Shown here: in pieces, positions 55,328-63,654 of the stretch | How the letters are laid out: the number at the start of each line of letters is the position of its first letter | Position numbering within the stretch: the first letter of the stretch is position 1 | DNA from: Massilia sp. KIM | GTDB taxonomy: Bacteria; Pseudomonadota; Gammaproteobacteria; Burkholderiales; Burkholderiaceae_D | DNA length: 64,000 bases | Direction of reading: 5' to 3' | Assembly (NCBI RefSeq): GCF_002007115.1 | Contig: NZ_MVAD01000001.1 | Span: 1,674,001-1,738,000, forward strand | The notes under the pieces: model-generated | What the model was told of the DNA's origin: nothing | Database searches by the model: none | The model's input: the letters and a program-made list of their open reading frames with translations, nothing else | Program-made: the position numbers and the translations under genes

Positions 55328-56368
55328 ATGAGCATCGACACGATCTGGTTCACCCGCTGCCCCGTCCCCACCGCCACCGGCCTGGCCTACAAGCTGGGCT
55401 GGCTCGCGCGCGAGTTCGAGCCCGACGGCATCGCCATCCGCACCCTGCAGGAGGTGGGCGGCGAGCAGGCGCGCCACCATTACGACCATGGCTTGCCGAC
55501 CCTGATCCGCGAGGGCGGCAACCTGTTCGCGCTGCCGGCCCGCGCCCAGGGCGCCGCCACGCGCCTGATCGGCCTGACCTGGATCGACGAATGGCAGGCG
55601 ATCCTGGTGCGCCCCGGCTCCGGCATCGCCGGCCCGGCCGACCTGGAAGGCAAGCGCCTGGCGCTGCCGGTCTACCGCCGCATCGACCTGCAGGAAAACC
55701 GGCGCGGGCGCAGCATCGCGCGCGGCATGAGCCTGGCCGGCTACCACGGGGCCCTCGCCAGCGCCGGGCTCACCCTGTCCGACGTGCGCCTGGTCGAGGT
55801 GGGCGAGGACGGCAGCGCGCCGTCCTGCGCGCCGCCCGGCGCCAGCCTGTGGCAGGGCATCGCCGCCCTCGAGCGCGGCGAGGTGGACGCGGTCTACGTC
55901 AAGGGCGCGGCGGCGGTGGAGGCCGCGCGCGCCGCCGGCGTGGTGGTCGGGATCGATCTCGACAAGCTGCCCGAGCGCCGCTTCCGGGTCAACAACGGCA
56001 CGCCGCGTCCGATCACCGTGCACCAGGATTTCCTCGACCATCATTTCGACCTGGTGGTGCGCTTCCTGGGCCAGACCCTGCGCGCCGCCGAGTGGGCGCG
56101 CAGCCGCCGCGAGGAAGTGCTGGCGATCCTGCAGGGCGAGACCCGCGCCGGCGGCGCCGCGGTGGCGACGGCTTACCGCGACGGCTTCCACGCCGCGCTG
56201 GCGCCCGACCTGTCGGAAGAGCGCCTGTCCCTGTTCGAACAGCAGAAGAACTTCCAGCTGACCCACGGCTTCCTGGATCGCGACGTCGACGTGCGCGCCT
56301 GGGCCGACCACCGCCCGCTGGCGGCGGCCCGGGAGTGGCTGCGGGCCACGCAGGCCCGGGCGGCGTAG
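55328..56368 (+). CDS. SsuA/DszB-fold protein with intact Cys-His-Arg site
   Basis: Protein of 346 aa of the periplasmic-binding-like SsuA/DszB fold, but with no signal peptide. The N-terminus IDTIWFTRCPVPTATG resembles the DszB desulfinase (TLTYSNCPVPN). Cys11, His51 (HHYDHG) and Arg61 (IREGG) align with DszB Cys27, His60 and Arg70, with the His-Arg spacing of ten kept. NNGTPRPITV and DVDVRAWAD are shared with the two local paralogues. Automatic pipelines would call it an ABC substrate-binding protein; a cytoplasmic sulfinate desulfinase is the alternative favoured here. AAGGAG precedes the ATG. Confidence 0.75.
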   Translation: MSIDTIWFTRCPVPTATGLAYKLGWLAREFEPDGIAIRTLQEVGGEQARHHYDHGLPTLIREGGNLFALPARAQGAATRLIGLTWIDEWQAILVRPGSGIAGPADLEGKRLALPVYRRIDLQENRRGRSIARGMSLAGYHGALASAGLTLSDVRLVEVGEDGSAPSCAPPGASLWQGIAALERGEVDAVYVKGAAAVEAARAAGVVVGIDLDKLPERRFRVNNGTPRPITVHQDFLDHHFDLVVRFLGQTLRAAEWARSRREEVLAILQGETRAGGAAVATAYRDGFHAALAPDLSEERLSLFEQQKNFQLTHGFLDRDVDVRAWADHRPLAAAREWLRATQARAA

Positions 56369-56383
56369 GGAGCGAAGCCGGCG

Positions 56384-57589
56384 TCAGGCCAGGACGCCGG
56401 CTTTCTTGAGGTAGGTGCGCAGCACGTTGCGGCTGATGTCGAGGTAGCGTGCGGTGCGCAACTGGTTGCGGTCGCTGCTCTCCCAGGCGGCCAGCACCAG
56501 CTGGAGCTGCAGCGCCTCGAAGGTGATCTGCTCGCCGGAATCGAGCAGGGCTTGCCAGGCGGCGCGGAAGCGTTCGGATTCGGGCGCCGCGGCCGGCGGC
56601 GCAGGAGCCGCCGGCGCGAAGGCGCCGAAGTAGGACGGCGGCGCGGGCGCGGGCGCGGGAGTCGACGCGGGCGCAGGCGCGCCGGGCGGCGCTGCCGGCG
56701 CCATGGCCATCAGCGGCGACAAGCCGAGATCGAGCGCGCTCACCCTGGCCTCGCGGCACACCAGCAGCGCGCGGTGGATCACGTTCTCGAGCTCGCGGAT
56801 ATTCCCCGGCCACGGGTACTGGCGCAAGGCCAGTTCCGCATCGGGCGCCAGGGTCACTTCGCCCAGGTGCAGGCGCTCGGCGTAACTCTGCAGGAAATGG
56901 CGCGCCAAAGGCATCACGTCGCCCGGCCGCTCGCGCAGCGGCAGCAGCGGCAGCGACACCACCTGGAGGCGATAGTACAAGTCCTCGCGGAAGCGCCCTG
57001 CCCGCACCGCCTCCGCCAGGTCGACGTTGGTGGCGGCCATCAGGCGCACGTCGATCGGGACCGGCTGGCGCGAGCCCAGGCGCACCACCTCGCGCTCCTG
57101 CAGCACCCGCAACAGCTTGACCTGCATCGGCAGCGGCAGGTCGCCGATCTCGTCCAGGAACAGGGTGCCGCCGTTGGCGCTCTCGAACCAGCCCGGCTTG
57201 GACTGGCTGGCGCCGGTGAAGGCGCCGCGCTCGTAACCGAACAACTCGCTCTCGATCAGGGTCTCGGAAAACGCGCCGCAGTTGATCGCCACGAACTTGC
57301 CGCCGCCGCGGCGGCTCAGGGCGTGGACGTGGCGCGCGATGAGCTCCTTGCCGGTGCCGGTTTCGCCGGTGATCAGGACCGTCGCTTCGCTCGGCGCGAT
57401 GCGTTCGATCAGCTCCTGCAGCGCGCGCGAGCGCGGGTCGGCGAACACGAAGGCGGTGGCGCGCACCAGCAGGCTGGTCTTGGGGGCATGGGTGAAGGCC
57501 ACCAGCGGCTCGGCGTCCGGACCGCCGCCGCGCGCGAGGTGGGCCGCGCGGGCGAAATCGTCGGGGAGGTGTTGGGTGCTCAGGTTCAT
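56384..57589 (-). CDS. Sigma-54-dependent enhancer-binding regulator (SfnR-like)
   Basis: Protein of 401 aa with no receiver or GAF domain: a short N-terminal stretch (about 1-45), the AAA+ domain (Walker A GETGTGKE at 75-82; GAFTGA 122-127, which contacts sigma-54; Walker B LFLDEIGD), then a Pro/Ala linker (about 290-340) and a Fis-type helix-turn-helix near the C-terminus. The same layout is known for SfnR, activator of dimethyl sulfone use in Pseudomonas. Activity is then usually set by expression level. It sits among genes with four sigma-54 promoters, its likely targets. Confidence 0.88.
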   Translation of the reverse strand: MNLSTQHLPDDFARAAHLARGGGPDAEPLVAFTHAPKTSLLVRATAFVFADPRSRALQELIERIAPSEATVLITGETGTGKELIARHVHALSRRGGGKFVAINCGAFSETLIESELFGYERGAFTGASQSKPGWFESANGGTLFLDEIGDLPLPMQVKLLRVLQEREVVRLGSRQPVPIDVRLMAATNVDLAEAVRAGRFREDLYYRLQVVSLPLLPLRERPGDVMPLARHFLQSYAERLHLGEVTLAPDAELALRQYPWPGNIRELENVIHRALLVCREARVSALDLGLSPLMAMAPAAPPGAPAPASTPAPAPAPPSYFGAFAPAAPAPPAAAPESERFRAAWQALLDSGEQITFEALQLQLVLAAWESSDRNQLRTARYLDISRNVLRTYLKKAGVLA

Positions 57590-57683
57590 GGCTCGACTAT
57601 AGTGCAGCCCCCGCGCGGGGTGAACGAATAGTCCGACGCAAGCTTATCCGCATATCGCATAACGCCCCGGCCTGCGCCCGCCC

Positions 57684-58265
57684 TCATGCGGGAACGGCGG
57701 GCCGGATCGCCTCGGCGAAGCGGGCCACCGTGTCGCTCAGCTCGGCGCCGAGCTGGGGGTCGAGCAGGCGGCCGCGTTCGTCGAAGGCGCCGTGGGCCTG
57801 CGGCAGCACGAACTGGCGGCCGAAGGGCGACGCCCTGAGGTGCTCGAACTGGCGGCGCAATTGCTGCAGGCCGGCCGGGCCGCCCGAGCGTCCGGCCACG
57901 GCCGACAGCAGCAGCACCGGGCGGCCGGCGAAGACCGCGTGGCGCTCCTCGCCCAGCGCGGGCCGCGACAGCCAGTCGAGCGCGTTCTTGAGCACCGGCG
58001 GGAAGAAGCCGTTGTACTCGGGCGAGGCGACGATGAAGGCGTCGTGGCCCGCGAACAGCGCGCGCAGGCGCAGCAGCGCGGGCGGCAGGCCCTGCGCCTC
58101 GATGTCGGCGTCGTACAGGGGCAGCGGATGGTCGCGCAGGTCGATCCAGGTGACGCTGGTGTGCGCGGCCACGGCCGCGTGGGCGGCGGCGCGGCTGAGT
58201 TTCTTGTTGCTCGATTCGCGGCGGGTGCTGCCGGCGAAGGCGAGGATGCGGGCGATCGCGGTCAT
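57684..58265 (-). CDS. NADPH-dependent FMN reductase family protein
   Basis: Protein of 193 aa with flavodoxin-like FMN reductase motifs: AGSTRRESSNKKL (phosphate-binding loop), DLRDHPLPLYD and SPEYNGFFPPVLKNALDWLSRP, in part. Such enzymes (SsuE/MsuE-like in role) supply reduced FMN to two-component flavin monooxygenases, of which two lie nearby. The start has GGAGA six bases upstream and a sigma-54 promoter about 33 bp before it. It diverges from the monooxygenase operon. Confidence 0.88.
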   Translation of the reverse strand: MTAIARILAFAGSTRRESSNKKLSRAAAHAAVAAHTSVTWIDLRDHPLPLYDADIEAQGLPPALLRLRALFAGHDAFIVASPEYNGFFPPVLKNALDWLSRPALGEERHAVFAGRPVLLLSAVAGRSGGPAGLQQLRRQFEHLRASPFGRQFVLPQAHGAFDERGRLLDPQLGAELSDTVARFAEAIRPAVPA

Positions 58266-58297
58266 CGGGTTCTCCAAAGGGGTGAGCTTCCCTTCAC

Positions 58298-58313
58298 TGC
58301 AGCTTTCATGCCA
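58298..58313 (-). promoter_or_regulatory. Sigma-54 promoter for the FMN reductase
   Basis: Minus-strand TGGCATG-AAAG-CTGCA from 58313 to 58298 keeps GG and GC ten bases apart and matches the -24/-12 consensus at nearly all positions. It lies about 33 bp before the reductase start. Confidence 0.8.
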
Positions 58314-58397
58314 GCGTTTCGCGCAGGCCGGGGCGGGCCGGCTGCGCGCCAGGCAACAGCGAGTGCGCGAAAACCAGCAGAAAGCGGCCCGTGACGC

Positions 58398-58413
58398 TGG
58401 CCCGCCGCTTGCT
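58398..58413 (+). promoter_or_regulatory. Sigma-54 promoter for the SsuA/DszB-like and monooxygenase genes
   Basis: TGGCCCG-CCGC-TTGCT at 58398-58413 has GG (58399-58400) and GC (58411-58412) ten bases apart and a strong -12 element. It lies 34 bp before the start at 58447. Confidence 0.8.
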
Positions 58414-58446
58414 ACCACTAGCTCAGTCCAACCCGAACAGCGAGAC

Positions 58447-59523
58447 ATGACCTCCACCACCACTCCGACCGAACTCTGGTACAGCCATCGCGGCGGCGCC
58501 ACCGCCACCGCCGTCGCCGCCCGCCTGAGCTGGCTGCGCGACGCCTTCGCCACCGGCCACACCCGCCTGCGCTCCCTCGAGGAAGCCGACAGCCGCGACA
58601 TCCGCCTCGCCCACTACCACCACGGCCAGACCGGCCTGATCCGCGAAGGCGGCAACATCCCGGCGATCTGGGCCCGCTCCGAGGGCCAGAACGCGGTGGT
58701 GGTCGGCATCACCTGGGTCGACGAATACCAGGGCATCCTGGTGCGGCGCGACAGCGGCATCCGCAGCGTGCAGGAGCTCAGGCGCCGGCGCCTCGGCCTG
58801 CCGCTGCGCAGGCAGGCCCTGATCGACCTGCAGCGCGCCAGCGCCCGGCGCGGCTTCGCCACCGCCCTGGCCCTGGCCGGCCTCGATCCGCGCGCGGCGC
58901 GCTGGACCCACATCCAGTCGCCGGATTTCGAGTACCCGCAGCGGCGTCCGGGCGAGGACGTGGAGCTGGACGCCCTGCGCTCCGGCTACGTCGACGCCGT
59001 GTTCCTGCGCGGCGCCCCCGGCTACGCCGCCGCGCAGGACCCGGGGCTGCTGGAACTGACGGACCTGAACCGGCTCGACGACCCGCTGCTGCGCGCCAAC
59101 AACGGCACCCCGCGCCCGATCACGGTCGACCGCGCCTTCCTCGAGCGCCACCCGGCCATCGTGCGCCGCTTCCTCGGCGTGCTGGCAAGCGCCGCCTACT
59201 GGGCGCGCCGCCATCCGGAGGAGGTCGCGGCCCTGGTCGCGGCCGAGAATCCCGGCTGTACGACGGCCGAGGTGGCGGGCGCGCACGGCGCCAGCCTGCA
59301 CCGCGGCCTGCTCCCTTCCCTCTCGCCCCTGAGCGTGGCCGGCCTGACGGCGCAGAAGGATTTCCTGCTCGACTGGGGCTACATCCGGCGCGACTTCGAC
59401 GTCCAGCAGTGGATCGACCCGGCGCCCCTGGCCGAGGCGCTCGCGGAACAGCAATCCCTCCCCCCTCCCGAGGCGCCCCGGCCGCGCCCCATCGTCCTGA
59501 AGGAGCATTACCATGTCCATTGA
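58447..59523 (+). CDS. SsuA/DszB-fold protein lacking the catalytic Cys
   Basis: Protein of 358 aa, paralogous to the genes at 55328 and 53158 (shared NNGTPRPITV and a C-terminal FDVQQWID), again without a signal peptide. His56 (AHYHHG) and Arg66 (IREGG) keep the DszB-type pair at spacing ten, but the Cys position reads Arg15 (WYSHRGGAT). It is therefore unlikely to be a desulfinase and may bind a sulfonate or partner protein. It overlaps the downstream SsuD-like gene by 11 bp, implying tight coupling. Confidence 0.78.
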   Translation: MTSTTTPTELWYSHRGGATATAVAARLSWLRDAFATGHTRLRSLEEADSRDIRLAHYHHGQTGLIREGGNIPAIWARSEGQNAVVVGITWVDEYQGILVRRDSGIRSVQELRRRRLGLPLRRQALIDLQRASARRGFATALALAGLDPRAARWTHIQSPDFEYPQRRPGEDVELDALRSGYVDAVFLRGAPGYAAAQDPGLLELTDLNRLDDPLLRANNGTPRPITVDRAFLERHPAIVRRFLGVLASAAYWARRHPEEVAALVAAENPGCTTAEVAGAHGASLHRGLLPSLSPLSVAGLTAQKDFLLDWGYIRRDFDVQQWIDPAPLAEALAEQQSLPPPEAPRPRPIVLKEHYHVH

Positions 59524-60580
59524 ATTCGTCGGCGGGCTGTTCCCGCGCAACCAGCTCGCGCCGCGCGCCTCCTACCGCAGCCCGATCGACCTGGCCTGGG
59601 TGCGCGACCTGGCGCGCGCCCACGAGCACGCCGGCTTCGACCGGGTCCTGATCGCCACCGGCGGCGGCGACCCGGCGACCCTGGCCGCCTACGCCGCCGC
59701 CCACACCGAGCGGCTCGGCTTCATGATCGCCCACCGTCCCGGGCTGGTCCCGCCGGTGCAGGCGGCGCGCAGCTTCGCCACCCTCGACCAGGCCACGGGC
59801 GGGCGCATCCGCCTGCATGCGGTGACCGGGCACGCGCCCGAGCAGGAATACGGCGACACCCTGGCCGACAAGGAAGCGCGCTACGCGCGCGCCGACGAAT
59901 ACCTCGGGATCCTGCGCCGCACCTGGCTGGAGGACGAGCCCTTCGACCACGAGGGACGCTTCTATTCCCTGCGCGGCGCCTTCTCGCCGGTCAAGCCGCT
60001 GCAACAGCCGCATATTCCGGTCTCGCTGGGGGGCTCGTCGGACGCCGCCTATCATGTGGCGGTGCGGCATACCGACCTGTATGCCCTGTGGGCCGAACCG
60101 CTGGCCGACACCGCGGCGCGGATCGACAAGCTGCGCGCGATCGCCGCGGCGGCCGGCAAGCCAGCGCCGCGGGTCAGCCTCTCGGTGCGCCTGATCATCG
60201 GCGCGACCGAGGAGCTGGCCTGGAAGCGGGCGCGCGAGATCGCGGCGGCGCTGGCGCGCAACACCCCGGCCGGCAGCGGCGGCGACCGTGGCCAGAGCGG
60301 CGGCGGCCAGCGCCAGCTGGCCCTGGCGGCGCGCGGCGAGGTGTTCGACAAGGCGCTCTTCCTCGGCACCTCGAGCGCGATCGGCGGCGGCACCGATTCG
60401 ACCTCGCTGGTGGGCACGCCCGACACCATCATCGCATCCCTGCTGGCCTACGCCGACATCGGCGTCACCACCTTCCTGAGCCGGGGCTACGATCCGCTGC
60501 ACGACGCCATCGACTACGGACGCTACATCATCCCCGCGGTGCGCGAGGAGATCGCGCGCCGCGCCCGGGCCGCCGCCTGA
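59513..60580 (+). CDS. SsuD-like FMNH2-dependent monooxygenase
   Basis: Protein of 355 aa of the luciferase-like flavin monooxygenase family. It resembles alkanesulfonate monooxygenase SsuD: IATGGGDPATL, AHRPGLVPPVQAARSFATLDQ, in part, VTGHAPEQEYGD and SLVGTPDTII. SsuD's active-site Cys54 is not conserved (IATGGGD). It should use reduced flavin from the nearby reductase to oxygenate or cleave a sulfur (C-S) compound. It is coupled to the preceding SsuA/DszB-like gene and convergent with the second monooxygenase operon. Confidence 0.87.
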   Translation: MSIEFVGGLFPRNQLAPRASYRSPIDLAWVRDLARAHEHAGFDRVLIATGGGDPATLAAYAAAHTERLGFMIAHRPGLVPPVQAARSFATLDQATGGRIRLHAVTGHAPEQEYGDTLADKEARYARADEYLGILRRTWLEDEPFDHEGRFYSLRGAFSPVKPLQQPHIPVSLGGSSDAAYHVAVRHTDLYALWAEPLADTAARIDKLRAIAAAAGKPAPRVSLSVRLIIGATEELAWKRAREIAAALARNTPAGSGGDRGQSGGGQRQLALAARGEVFDKALFLGTSSAIGGGTDSTSLVGTPDTIIASLLAYADIGVTTFLSRGYDPLHDAIDYGRYIIPAVREEIARRARAAA

Positions 60581-60632
60581 ATGCCCGCGCGCCCCGCCCT
60601 GCCCGGCGGGCCGGGGCGGGGCGTGGCGGCGC

Positions 60633-61841
60633 TCAGCCGTTGGCCGCCAGCGGCAGCGGGTCGCCGGGCCGGTGGGCGCCGGCGGCCGCGCGCTCGGCGC
60701 GGAAATGCGGCAGGATATGCTCGCCGATCCGGTAGGCCTCTTCCAGGTGCGGGTAGCCGGCCAGGAAGAACAGCTCGATCCCCACGCCCTGGTATTCGCG
60801 GATGCGCGCCACCACGTCCTGGTAGCTGCCCACCAGCGCGCAGCCGGGCGGGATGCCGATGTAGCCGAAGCCCGCCCACACGTTCGGATGGATGAAGAAC
60901 TCGTCGTAGCCGCGTTCCTTGTCGGCTTCGCGCTGGAACTCGTTCTCGTAGCCCAGCTTGCGCGCCGAGCGCAGGCCCGCATGGGCCGCGGCCGCCCTGG
61001 CCGCGCCGCGCTCCTTCGCTTCCTCGAAGAAGCGGCGCGCTTCCGCGCGCGCCTCCTCGTCGGTCTCGCGCGCGATCACGTCGATCGACAGGCCGAAGCG
61101 GATCGCGTCCTCGCGGCCCCACTGGCGCGCCCGGCGCCGCACGTCGGCGATCAGCTCGGCCACCTCGTGCGGGCGCTCGGCCCGCATCAGGTAGTAGTCG
61201 GCATGCTTGGCGCCGAACTCGCGCGCCGCCTCCGAGGATCCGGCGGTGCAGATCAAGGGCAGCGCGGCCTTGGCGAGCGGCCCCTTCAGGCCGCCCCCTT
61301 GCGCGCGGTAGAACCTGCCCTCGTAATGGAAGTCGGGATTGCTCCAGTAGCCGCGCACCACGTCCATGAACTCGGTGGCGCGCGCATAGCGCTCGTCGTG
61401 CGGCACGAAGTCGCCGACCTGGCGCTGCACCACCTCGGAGCCGCCGTTGATGATGTTCCACACCAGCCGGTTGCCGCTGGCGCGCTGGTAGGTGGCCGCC
61501 ATCTGCACCGCCGCATAGGGCGAGAAGTGAAAAGGCTGGAAGGCGGTCACGAAGCGCAGGCGGCGCGTCTCGCGCGCCAGCAGCGAACACACGGTCCAGG
61601 GCTCCTCGCCGCTGGCGCCGTTCACCATCAGCACCCCGCCGAAGCCGTTGATCTCGGTCGCCTTGGCCACCTGGGCCAGGTAATCGATGTAGCCGAAGTC
61701 GTCGCCCGGGCTGATATCTGATAGGGCGCCGGTGCTCTGGCCCGGCCCCAGGGCGTGCCAGTCGCCGCGGTTGCGGCCGTCGCCGGGAAGATGCTTGGTT
61801 TCGCCGTGCAGCGGCAGGCGCGAGAAGAAATCGATGCTCAT
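60633..61841 (-). CDS. Second luciferase-like flavin monooxygenase
   Basis: Protein of 402 aa of the LLM class flavin-dependent oxidoreductases, with GFGGVLMVNGAS, FHFSPYAAVQMAATYQRASGNR, in part, and WNIINGGSE. It is longer than the SsuD-like protein and close to it in motif order. The start lies 10 bp after the ABC ATPase stop, so it is the last visible gene of a leftward operon of transporter plus oxygenase. Oxidation of an imported organosulfur or similar compound is inferred; the substrate is not known. Confidence 0.86.
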   Translation of the reverse strand: MSIDFFSRLPLHGETKHLPGDGRNRGDWHALGPGQSTGALSDISPGDDFGYIDYLAQVAKATEINGFGGVLMVNGASGEEPWTVCSLLARETRRLRFVTAFQPFHFSPYAAVQMAATYQRASGNRLVWNIINGGSEVVQRQVGDFVPHDERYARATEFMDVVRGYWSNPDFHYEGRFYRAQGGGLKGPLAKAALPLICTAGSSEAAREFGAKHADYYLMRAERPHEVAELIADVRRRARQWGREDAIRFGLSIDVIARETDEEARAEARRFFEEAKERGAARAAAAHAGLRSARKLGYENEFQREADKERGYDEFFIHPNVWAGFGYIGIPPGCALVGSYQDVVARIREYQGVGIELFFLAGYPHLEEAYRIGEHILPHFRAERAAAGAHRPGDPLPLAANG

Positions 61842-61851
61842 GCGGATTCCG

Positions 61852-63654
61852 TCAGAATGGTTGAAATGAAAGGATGCTCGGGGAGTCGCCCACCAGGGCG
61901 CGCGTATACGGGTGGCGCGGGCGCACCAGCACCTCGCTAGTTGGGCCCTCCTCGACCACCCGCCCGTGGCGCAGCACCACGGTGCGGCCGGCCAGGGAGC
62001 GCACCACGCCCAGGTTGTGGGTGACGAACAGGATCGCCAGGCCGCCCGCCTGCAGGCGCTGCAGCAGTTCGATGATCGCCGCCTGCACCGAGACGTCGAG
62101 CGCGGAGGTGATCTCGTCGCAGATCAGGAGCTTGGGCCGGCACAGCAGCGCACGGGCGATGGCCACCCGCTGGCGCTCGCCGCCGGACAGCGCGCCCGGG
62201 TGGCTCGCCAGGACCCGCTCCGGCAGCGCCACCTGGCGCAGCACCTCGGCCAGCCGCTCGGCGGGCTTGGGCGCCTCGGGCTCCACATGGCGCAGCACCT
62301 GGCCCAGGATGGCGCCCACCGTCTGGCGCGGGTTCAGCGCGCGGTAGGGGTTCTGGAAGATGTACTGGATCTCGCGCCGCTGGGTGGCGGTGCGCGCGTC
62401 GACCCGCAGGTCGAGCAGCCCGCCGCGGTAGCGCAGGTCGGCCTGGACCCCGGCGCCCAGCCCGGCGAGCAGGCGCGCCAGGGTGGTCTTGCCGGAGCCG
62501 GACTCTCCGACCAGGGCCAAGCACTCGCCGGGCGCCACCGCCAGCGCGGCGTCGAACAGTACCTGTCGCTCGCCGTACCAGGCGCGCGCATGGCGCAGTT
62601 CGAGCAGGGCGTCGGCGGCCGGCGCGTCGCCGGCCAGGTCGACCAGGCGGATGCTGGCCACGGCCGCCAGCGCTTCCGGCCTCACGCAGGCGGCCTGGTG
62701 GGCATGCGCCACCGGCGCCAGCGCCGGCTCGGCCCCGCATTCGCCGCCGCGCCAGGCGCAGCGCGGCGCGAAGGCGCAGCCGGAGGGACGCGCCAGCGGT
62801 CCCGGCGCCTGGCCCGGGATCGGCCGCGGCGCGCAAGGCTTGGCGACGTCGGGGATGGCGGCCAGCAGGCCCTTGGTGTAGGGGTGGGCGGGCGCGGCGA
62901 ACAGCCGCGCCGCCGGCGCGCTTTCGACGATCCGCCCGGCGTACAGGACCAGCACGCGGTCGGCCAGCTGGCTGACCACCGCCAGGTCGTGCGAGACGTA
63001 GACGGCGGCCGTGCCGTAGCCGGTGCACAGGCGGCGGATGGTGTCGAGGATGCGCGCCTGGGTGCTGACGTCGAGCGCGGTGGTCGGCTCGTCGAGCACG
63101 ATCAGCGCGGGGCGCGGCAGGAAGGCCAGCGCCAGCAGCACCCGCTGCTGCTGGCCGCCCGAGAGCTGGTGCGGGAAGCGGCGCAGGAAAGCGGCGTCGC
63201 AGGGCAGTCCCACGTCCTGCAGCACCCCCTCCAGACGCGCGCGGCGCTCGGCCGGGCGCAGTTCGGGCGCGTGCAGGTCGATCACCTCGTCCAGCGCGCG
63301 TCCGATGCGCTGCAGCGGGTTGAGCGCGGTGGCCGGGTCCTGGGCCACATGGCCCAGCACCCGGCCGCGCAGGCGGCGCAAGCTGGCGGGGTCGGCCCCC
63401 AGCACCTGGTGGCCGGCCACCCTGACCTCGCCGGCGGCGATGCGCGCGCCCTTGCGCGCGTGGCCGAGCAAGGCGCTGGCCACGGTGGTCTTGCCGGAGC
63501 CCGATTCGCCGACCAGGCCGAGCACCTGCCCGGCTTCGAGCTCGATGTCGATGCCGGCGACGATGTCGGGCCCGCCGTCGAGGGCCACGCGCAGCCCGCG
63601 CACCGACAGCGCCGGGGCGGCCAGCAGGCCGCTGTGCCTGAGGGGCGCGTTCAT
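61852..63654 (-). CDS. Fused oligopeptide-type ABC ATPase (DppD-DppF-like)
   Basis: Protein of 600 aa holding two complete ATPase modules. The first has Walker A GESGSGKTT, signature LSGGQQQRV and Walker B LIVLDEPTTALD. The second repeats [18 protein letters not shown] and LLICDEITSALD. Between them is the Cys-containing CAFAPRC segment typical of dipeptide ATPases. It drives import by the permease encoded just upstream (ATGA overlap). Dual ATPases of this type serve dipeptide, nickel or glutathione-like importers. Confidence 0.9.
   Translation of the reverse strand: MNAPLRHSGLLAAPALSVRGLRVALDGGPDIVAGIDIELEAGQVLGLVGESGSGKTTVASALLGHARKGARIAAGEVRVAGHQVLGADPASLRRLRGRVLGHVAQDPATALNPLQRIGRALDEVIDLHAPELRPAERRARLEGVLQDVGLPCDAAFLRRFPHQLSGGQQQRVLLALAFLPRPALIVLDEPTTALDVSTQARILDTIRRLCTGYGTAAVYVSHDLAVVSQLADRVLVLYAGRIVESAPAARLFAAPAHPYTKGLLAAIPDVAKPCAPRPIPGQAPGPLARPSGCAFAPRCAWRGGECGAEPALAPVAHAHQAACVRPEALAAVASIRLVDLAGDAPAADALLELRHARAWYGERQVLFDAALAVAPGECLALVGESGSGKTTLARLLAGLGAGVQADLRYRGGLLDLRVDARTATQRREIQYIFQNPYRALNPRQTVGAILGQVLRHVEPEAPKPAERLAEVLRQVALPERVLASHPGALSGGERQRVAIARALLCRPKLLICDEITSALDVSVQAAIIELLQRLQAGGLAILFVTHNLGVVRSLAGRTVVLRHGRVVEEGPTSEVLVRPRHPYTRALVGDSPSILSFQPF

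Noticed and set aside
52298..56311. Very long minus-strand open frame of over 1300 codons
   Set aside because: Only the part below 53158 is real (the broken DszB-like gene); the rest is high-GC antisense to the MFS, aldolase and DszB-like genes with no motifs.
60581..60632. GC-rich inverted repeat as intrinsic terminator between the two monooxygenases
   Set aside because: The stem is imperfect and no T-run follows; it may still form a hairpin.
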